From Stutzerimonas kirkiae (GTDB lineage Bacteria > Pseudomonadota > Gammaproteobacteria > Pseudomonadales > Pseudomonadaceae), in contig NZ_QJUO01000027.1 in NCBI RefSeq assembly GCF_004327335.1, positions 1-60,684 of the forward strand: a DNA stretch of 60,684 nt. The letters are read 5' to 3'. Below, in pieces: positions 55,908 through 60,684 of the stretch; positions within the stretch are counted from its first letter, which is position 1; every line of letters begins with the position of its first letter. A program made the position numbers and the translations under genes. The notes beneath the pieces were generated by a model. The model did not search any database. It was given only the letters and a program-made list of their open reading frames with translations, and was not told the origin of the DNA.

Positions 55908-57315
55908 TAATATTAATCCAGTGATCATGGCCGGAGGTTCTGGCTCTCGCCTTTGGCCTTTATCGCGTCAGCTGAATCCAAAACAGTTCTTGCCCTTGGC
56001 CGATGGCATGCAGTCGATGCTGCAGGCCACTATCCAGCGCTTACAGGGGCTGGACATTGCTATGCCGCGCTTGATTTGCAATGAGCAGCATCGTTTTCTA
56101 GCTGCTGAGCAGCTTCGACAAATAGGAATGGAACAGGCCAGTATTTTGCTGGAGCCGGTCGCTCGCAATACAGCTCCAGCTATTGCTCTGGCGGCATTGC
56201 AAGCCTGTGGCGAAGAAGAAGACCCGATACTTCTTATTTTGGCGGCAGATCACTTGATTCAGGATGTGCCGGCCTTTCATGCCAGCATTCAAGCGGCTCT
56301 ACCGCTGGCCCGCGCTGGCAAGCTGGTTACGTTCGGCATTGTTCCGAGTCATCCTGAAACCGGCTACGGCTACATCGAGAAAGGCGTTGCCGTTGGTGAT
56401 GGTTTTGCGGTGAGCCGTTTCGTCGAGAAGCCTGACTTGGCGACGGCGGCCGAATACCTGGCCAGTGGTGACTACTTCTGGAACAGTGGCATGTTCATGT
56501 TTCGCGCCAGCCGTTATCTAGAAGAGCTTGGGCGTTTCCAGCCGGCGATTGCTGCAGCCTGCCGCGAGGCTCTGGCGGGGGGAAGCCAGGATATGCACTT
56601 TATCCGTGTCGACGCCGAAGCCTTTGCTGCTTGCCCCGAGGATTCGATTGACTATGCGGTGATGGAGCGAACCGCCGATGCGGTGATGGTGCCGCTGGAC
56701 GCGGGATGGAGTGATATCGGCTCTTGGTCGGCATTGTGGGATGTAAGTGCAAAGGATGCCGAGGGCAATGTGTTCAAAGGCGATGTGCTAAGCGAGTGTT
56801 CTTGCAATAGCTATATACATGCCGATCACCGTCTGGTGGCTGCTGTGGGGGTCGAGGATCTGGTGATTGTCGAAACCAAGGATGCTGTGCTGGTGACGCA
56901 CAAGAGCCAAGTGCAGGATGTAAAGAAGATCGTCGAGCAGTTGAAGAATGGCCGGCGGCACGAGCATGCGAGCCACCGTGAAGTGTATCGGCCATGGGGG
57001 GTGTATGACTCAGTGGACAGCGGCCATCGTTATCAGGTCAAGCGCATCACGGTTAACCCTGGTGCCAAGCTTTCGGTGCAGATGCATCATCACCGAGCAG
57101 AACATTGGATCGTAGTCAGCGGTACGGCAAAGGTAACTAACGGTGACAAGACGTATTTGGTGACTGAAAATCAATCGACCTATATACCCATTGGACAGGT
57201 TCACTCTTTGGAAAACCCTGGTGTTATCCCACTGGAACTGATTGAGGTGCAATCAGGTTCGTATCTGGGAGAGGATGATATTGTGCGTTTCGAGGATAAA
57301 TACGGGAGAGCATGA
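55900..57315 (+). CDS. manC: mannose-1-phosphate guanylyltransferase / mannose-6-phosphate isomerase
   Basis: A 471-residue bifunctional type II PMI-GMP enzyme making mannose-6-phosphate and GDP-mannose (ManC/WbpW/AlgA type). N-terminal nucleotidyltransferase with [20 protein letters not shown] and RFVEKPD, then a C-terminal cupin isomerase domain with [20 protein letters not shown] and [13 protein letters not shown]. AlgC-type phosphomannomutase, needed to link the two steps, is not in the window. G+C content returns towards the core level within this gene. Confidence 0.93.
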   Translation: MSNNINPVIMAGGSGSRLWPLSRQLNPKQFLPLADGMQSMLQATIQRLQGLDIAMPRLICNEQHRFLAAEQLRQIGMEQASILLEPVARNTAPAIALAALQACGEEEDPILLILAADHLIQDVPAFHASIQAALPLARAGKLVTFGIVPSHPETGYGYIEKGVAVGDGFAVSRFVEKPDLATAAEYLASGDYFWNSGMFMFRASRYLEELGRFQPAIAAACREALAGGSQDMHFIRVDAEAFAACPEDSIDYAVMERTADAVMVPLDAGWSDIGSWSALWDVSAKDAEGNVFKGDVLSECSCNSYIHADHRLVAAVGVEDLVIVETKDAVLVTHKSQVQDVKKIVEQLKNGRRHEHASHREVYRPWGVYDSVDSGHRYQVKRITVNPGAKLSVQMHHHRAEHWIVVSGTAKVTNGDKTYLVTENQSTYIPIGQVHSLENPGVIPLELIEVQSGSYLGEDDIVRFEDKYGRA

Positions 57316-57672
57316 TTTTGTAATAGGGGCTCTAATACGGTAGCCGCCTCCATTATTGAGTGTGAATGATTGGTTGCTGAAATTATATATTCAGTATTGT
57401 ATTGTCTGTTCGTTAGTTCCATGGTTGGTTACAGTTACCTGCCTGTTTCCAGGGCGTATGGGAACCCCCGAATGCCGGTAGCCGTCTGAAATAGACGCAA
57501 CGTGCTGGCGCGCGGGCGTATAGGTTCCGGGGCCGGCGCTTTGGCTGTGGCAGTGTCGCCGGTTTCGTCGACGCCACGAACATCTGCTTCCCTGGATGCT
57601 AAACTCCCGCGCACTTTCGTAGCTGTGCCTTATACCGTCGTAGCCAACATGGCTGGGAGCTGTTAAGAACTG
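57316..57672 (+). other. 357-bp gap before the initiating transferase gene
   Basis: No gene, tRNA or clear terminator was found. The first half is A+T-rich like the locus interior, the second half G+C-rich. A short hairpin CGTCT-GAAAT-AGACG lies at about 57485-57500. A separate promoter for the next gene is plausible but no box stands out. Confidence 0.4.
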
Positions 57673-59058
57673 ATGCCCAATCTATCGCGTTACCAACCCA
57701 CATTCGCCAAGCGCTACCCGGTTGCCCTGCTGGCGGCCGTGGTGGATGTATTGCTTACCATCGGGGCGGTCTACCTGGCCTACTGGCTGCGCTTCGATAC
57801 TTGGCAGATGAGCGGGCGTTATACCAAGGCGGCCATGTTCTGTGCGGTATCCGTGCTGGTCAGCCTGTGGGGCTGTGGTCTCTACGGTTCATGGCGCGGC
57901 AAGTCATTCTTCTCCCAGGTCGGCGAGCTTGCCATTGGCTGGTTGGTTGCCACCTCGGCCCTGCTGTCGCTGGCTTTTTTCCTCAAGGTATCCGAAGACT
58001 ACTCTCGCCAGTGGTTTATGTATTTCGTCGTGGCCGGTAGCACGCTGAGCGTGGCAGTGAGATTTCTGGTGTTTATCTGGTTGCGTGAGGTCCGCTCGGG
58101 GGGGCGTAACCTCAAGTCGGTATTGCTGGTGTCTGCCGAAGGAGGTTCTACCGTCGAGTACTACCGCAAGCGCTCCCTGCATGAGGACGGTTTTCGCATT
58201 GCCAGCAGCCTGGTCCATGGCCGCTCGGAGCAATGGCTGGATAGCCTGGTGGAGGAGGCGGATCGGCATGGGGTGCATGAGGTGTGGCTGTGCCTGCCGC
58301 TGAGCGAAGGGGGGGCGGTGCGCTCCATCATGTATGCGTTGCGGCACCGTACCGTCGCCGTACGCTTTTTCCCCGAGTGGGGGGACCTGCCGCTGCTCAA
58401 CCACAAGGTCAGTAATATCGCGGGGCTCTATTCGCTGGACCTGAGCTGTAGTCCCATGGATGGTCCGGCGCGAGTCATCAAGCGGATGGAAGATATCCTT
58501 GTCGGCGGTCTGATCACGCTGCTGATCCTGCCCTTGTGCCTGTTTATCGCGCTGGCGATCAAAGTGTCTTCGCCGGGGCCGGTGGTGTTCAAGCAATACC
58601 GTACCGGGATCAATGGCCGCAAGTTCAAGGTCTACAAGTTCCGTTCCATGGTCGTGCACCAGGAGAAGAGCGATTCCGTGACCCAGGCGACGCGTAATGA
58701 TCCCCGTGTGACCCGTATCGGTGCGTTCCTGCGGCGCACCAGCCTGGATGAGTTGCCGCAGTTCTTCAATGTATTGCAGGGGCGTATGTCCATCGTCGGG
58801 CCACGCCCCCATGCCCTGGCGCATAACGAGTACTACAAGGATCTGGTCGAGTCCTATATGCAGCGGCACAAGGTCAAGCCGGGCATCACCGGCTGGGCTC
58901 AGGTTAATGGCTACCGTGGCGAGACGGATACCCTGGAGAAGATGCGGAAGCGGGTGGAGTGCGATCTCTGGTATATCGACAACTGGTCGTTGTGGCTGGA
59001 TATAAAGATCATTTTCTGGACGGTATTCAAGGGTTTTGTCGGCAAGGCAGCCTACTGA
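57673..59058 (+). CDS. wcaJ: undecaprenyl-phosphate sugar-1-phosphate transferase (WcaJ-like)
   Basis: A 461-residue polyprenyl-phosphate hexose-1-phosphate transferase of the long form. It has four N-terminal transmembrane helices and a CoA-binding-like Rossmann domain, one re-entrant helix near 275-298, then the catalytic PF02397-type domain: FKVYKFRSMVVHQEKSD, RTSLDELPQFFNVLQGRMSI, VGPRPHALAHN and KPGITGWAQVNGYRGET. It starts repeat-unit assembly; WcaJ uses UDP-glucose, but the sugar here is not proven. A terminator follows at 59083. Confidence 0.9.
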   Translation: MPNLSRYQPTFAKRYPVALLAAVVDVLLTIGAVYLAYWLRFDTWQMSGRYTKAAMFCAVSVLVSLWGCGLYGSWRGKSFFSQVGELAIGWLVATSALLSLAFFLKVSEDYSRQWFMYFVVAGSTLSVAVRFLVFIWLREVRSGGRNLKSVLLVSAEGGSTVEYYRKRSLHEDGFRIASSLVHGRSEQWLDSLVEEADRHGVHEVWLCLPLSEGGAVRSIMYALRHRTVAVRFFPEWGDLPLLNHKVSNIAGLYSLDLSCSPMDGPARVIKRMEDILVGGLITLLILPLCLFIALAIKVSSPGPVVFKQYRTGINGRKFKVYKFRSMVVHQEKSDSVTQATRNDPRVTRIGAFLRRTSLDELPQFFNVLQGRMSIVGPRPHALAHNEYYKDLVESYMQRHKVKPGITGWAQVNGYRGETDTLEKMRKRVECDLWYIDNWSLWLDIKIIFWTVFKGFVGKAAY

Positions 59059-59082
59059 ACTACCCGTTTCGTTGATGTTCCA

Positions 59083-59119
59083 AGGCCCGATGCGGCTGAC
59101 TGTATCGGGCTTGTTTTTT
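59083..59119 (+). terminator. intrinsic terminator after wcaJ
   Basis: GCCCGAT (59085-59091) pairs with ATCGGGC (59104-59110) around a 12-base loop, extended by weaker pairs, and six T residues follow at 59114-59119. It closes the wcaJ transcript before the ligase-family gene. Confidence 0.7.
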
Positions 59120-59148
59120 GAGTGACGAATAATCTTTCTTGATGCTCG

Positions 59149-60396
59149 ATGGAGGTTGGTTTGGAAGGGTCGTTGCGCGCAGGGCGCCTTGAGACTGTAT
59201 TGCTGGCATGGATATCGATTGGCCTGTTCGTGCAGTTGGCCGGTCTGCTTTTCAATAATGATGGCAGCCGCTATGCGACCCAGGTCTACCTGTTGCTGTT
59301 TCTACCGGCCTTGCTCCTGTTGCTGAAGGAGCGTCTGGCGCTTTCTTTTTGGCGGCAGTGGCCGGCCTACTGTTTTCTGGCGCTTTCGGTCTGGGTTCTG
59401 TTGGTAGCTGGTCTGCATGAAGGCTCCGACAGGTCGTTCGGCTATTGGCTGAAGGTTGTCCTGTTCCTGGCCATCTATCTCTTCGCGGTGGCGAAGATGG
59501 TCGAGAGGCCGCGTCGGTTCGGCTGGATACTGCTGGCGGCGGCCTTGGTGGCCGCAGTCTTTGCCTGGTTGACGCTCTATTACCAGTTTGGTGTGCTGGA
59601 GCGTTCACTCGACTATGCTGTTGTTCGGCGCGAGCGTCTCCGGGAGCTTGGCTGGAATGGTTTTGCCGATCTCGACCACCCCATTATCGCAGGTTTGTAT
59701 TATGGGGTTTTCGCTGTCGTGCTGACTTGGTTCTTCGTGCAGGGACGGATGACTCTGGTGCGTACCTCGGTGCTGGCTGTGGCCGTGCTGGGCCTGTTGC
59801 TCTATGTGCTGCTTACCTTCTCCCGTGGTGCCTGGTTTGCGCTGGTGGGTGGGGTGCTTGTGCTGTTGTTGTTATTTCACAATCGCAAGTCCTATAGCCT
59901 GTTGGGGATAGCTAGCGTTCTTCTGTTGATAGCCGTTTACCTGTTTTGGCCGGAAATACAGAATGAACGCAGGGTTGGCGTTAATGGGCGCGATCAGATC
60001 TGGTTGCACTGGTTGAACCTGCTGCCTGGGTTTTGGATGTCTGGAGCTGGTGCGGGCGCTGAGTTATCTTTCACCCTTAAGAGGGGGGGCGATGTCACCC
60101 ATGCCCACAGCCTCTACCTGCAACTCTGGTACGAGTACGGCATAGTTGGCATAGGTCTGTTCCTGTCCTTGCTGGCCAGCCTGTTGTGGAAGGGCTGGGT
60201 CTGTCGTGCCGATCCTGTCGCGCGTCTGGGCCTGGCCTTGTTGGCGTTCGCCATGGTCGCCATGGTTTCCGACGTTTATGCCATTTTCCACCGCCCCAGT
60301 CCCTATTGGGTGGTGCTGTGGCTGCCAGTGGCAATTCTGTTGGGCGTGAAGGCGCCTGCTCGGGATCAGAAGCACTTTGCCCGCAGTGTGGGTTGA
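59149..60396 (+). CDS. O-antigen ligase-family membrane protein (WaaL/Wzy_C type)
   Basis: A 415-residue protein with about 10-12 transmembrane helices and the Wzy_C/O-antigen-ligase signatures: LTFSRGAWFALVGG, a long periplasmic loop holding NGRDQIWLHWLNLLPGFW, and the conserved THAHSLYLQLWYEYGIVG histidine block. It is G+C-rich like the core genome, unlike the Wzy-like gene at 53603, so I favour it as the ligase that attaches the polymer; a second polymerase or a protein O-glycosylase is the alternative. A terminator upstream suggests its own promoter. Confidence 0.8.
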   Translation: MEVGLEGSLRAGRLETVLLAWISIGLFVQLAGLLFNNDGSRYATQVYLLLFLPALLLLLKERLALSFWRQWPAYCFLALSVWVLLVAGLHEGSDRSFGYWLKVVLFLAIYLFAVAKMVERPRRFGWILLAAALVAAVFAWLTLYYQFGVLERSLDYAVVRRERLRELGWNGFADLDHPIIAGLYYGVFAVVLTWFFVQGRMTLVRTSVLAVAVLGLLLYVLLTFSRGAWFALVGGVLVLLLLFHNRKSYSLLGIASVLLLIAVYLFWPEIQNERRVGVNGRDQIWLHWLNLLPGFWMSGAGAGAELSFTLKRGGDVTHAHSLYLQLWYEYGIVGIGLFLSLLASLLWKGWVCRADPVARLGLALLAFAMVAMVSDVYAIFHRPSPYWVVLWLPVAILLGVKAPARDQKHFARSVG

Positions 60397-60488
60397 GGGC
60401 GGGGTGGCGATTTACGTTCTGCGCGGGGCGGACGTTGGCCCTGTATCTGGGGTTGCGGCTGGGGTCGTGGCGTGCTCAGGGGGATGGC

Positions 60489-60516
60489 CAGGGCGATCTC
60501 GCTATGCGCGGCAAAG
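60489..60516. repeat. partial copy of the intergenic repeat (left half)
   Basis: CAGGGCGATCTCGCTATGCG and the following CGGCAAAG match the left end of the 82-bp repeat at 39544 (about 24 of 28 positions). The right half is not found before the IS3-type end at 60558, so the copy may have been cut by the insertion. Confidence 0.5.
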
Positions 60517-60557
60517 GGCCGAAAAGAGCGCCGTAAGGCTCGAGGCTGAACGAAAAG

Positions 60558-60684
60558 TGAACCGCCCCGGGTATCGCGGAGGCTGTTTTGTTTGAGTCAG
60601 GCTGCAACGGGTATTGCTGTCTGACTCTGTTCGTATAGTGCCTCAAACTCGACCGGCGGCCTATTTCCAATCGGTTCCAGCAGG
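60558..60684 (-). mobile_element. IS3-family element, one end (continues past the window)
   Basis: TGAACCGCCCCGGGTATCGC (from 60558) looks like an IS3-type terminal inverted repeat, starting with the family's TG end. Reading leftwards on the minus strand, a transposase frame ends just before it. Only this end is inside the window, so target duplication and the partner repeat cannot be checked. Confidence 0.7.
60597..60684 (-). CDS. IS3-family transposase OrfB, C-terminal 28 residues
   Basis: The minus-strand frame from the right edge reads LLEPIGNRPPVEFEALYEQS and stops at TGA (60597-60599). Ending with a ...PVEFE... stretch is what IS3-family OrfB (DDE, rve domain) proteins show at their C-termini, and the stop lies 39 bases from the presumed inverted repeat. 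The rest is outside the window. Confidence 0.7.
   Translation of the reverse strand, partial: LLEPIGNRPPVEFEALYEQSQTAIPVAA

Overview
The window looks like chromosomal DNA of a Pseudomonas (sensu lato, P. aeruginosa-related lineage). The aspS-pmpR-ruvCAB-ybgC-tolQRAB-pal-cpoB gene order is the one I remember for Pseudomonas, the protein sequences read as pseudomonad, and the core genes are GC-rich with GTG starts and tight overlaps. No species can be named from the sequence alone.

Layout. (1) 1-13.3 kb is housekeeping: the end of a ZIP metal transporter, an acyl-CoA thioesterase, a cytochrome b561, then aspS, the YebC/PmpR regulator, the RuvCAB Holliday-junction machinery and the Tol-Pal envelope system, closing with tRNA-Lys(TTT). 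(2) 13.3-33.6 kb is a complete type VI secretion system with all 13 core genes. A leftward arm (tssB, tssC, hcp, tssE, tssF, tssG, clpV, a deaminase-like protein, vgrG, a MORN-repeat protein) and a rightward arm (tssJ, tssK, tssL, tssM, tssA) diverge from about 26.1 kb. This matches the layout I recall for the P. aeruginosa H3-T6SS. The distal end of the leftward arm carries cargo: a probable zinc-dependent deaminase toxin, a VgrG, a YwqK-like candidate immunity protein and a PAAR-like DUF4280 cap. (3) 33.7-41.2 kb holds ligA, two paralogous Rpn/YhgA-type putative nucleases around a small secreted DUF2780 protein, and a beta-CASP metallo-beta-lactamase hydrolase, with palindromic repeats in the gaps. 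(4) 41.6-60.4 kb is a surface polysaccharide (O-antigen type) locus: wzz, a decayed flippase gene, the full pseudaminic acid pathway (pseB, pseC, pseF, pseG, pseH, pseI), two left-handed beta-helix acyltransferases, two glycosyltransferases, an intact flippase, a Wzy-like polymerase, a manC-type bifunctional enzyme, a WcaJ-like initiating transferase and an O-antigen ligase-family protein. The window ends inside an IS3-family element.

How it works together. PseB/C/H/G/I/F would convert UDP-GlcNAc to CMP-pseudaminic acid. WcaJ would start the repeat unit on undecaprenyl phosphate, the glycosyltransferases and acyltransferases would extend and decorate it, Wzx would flip it, Wzy and Wzz would polymerise it and set length, and the ligase-family protein would attach it. 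The middle of this locus is visibly richer in A+T than its flanks and carries a flippase remnant, which suggests the serotype-determining part was replaced by recombination.

Most notable points: the deaminase-type candidate T6SS effector with no ordinary immunity gene beside it (only a 13-codon open frame with a near-perfect ribosome binding site, plus a YwqK-like protein past vgrG); the broken flippase next to a T9G8 homopolymer run; an in-frame 9-bp tandem repeat in wzz; and an 82-bp MITE-like intergenic repeat with partial copies near 5.4 kb and 60.5 kb, the last beside the IS3 end.
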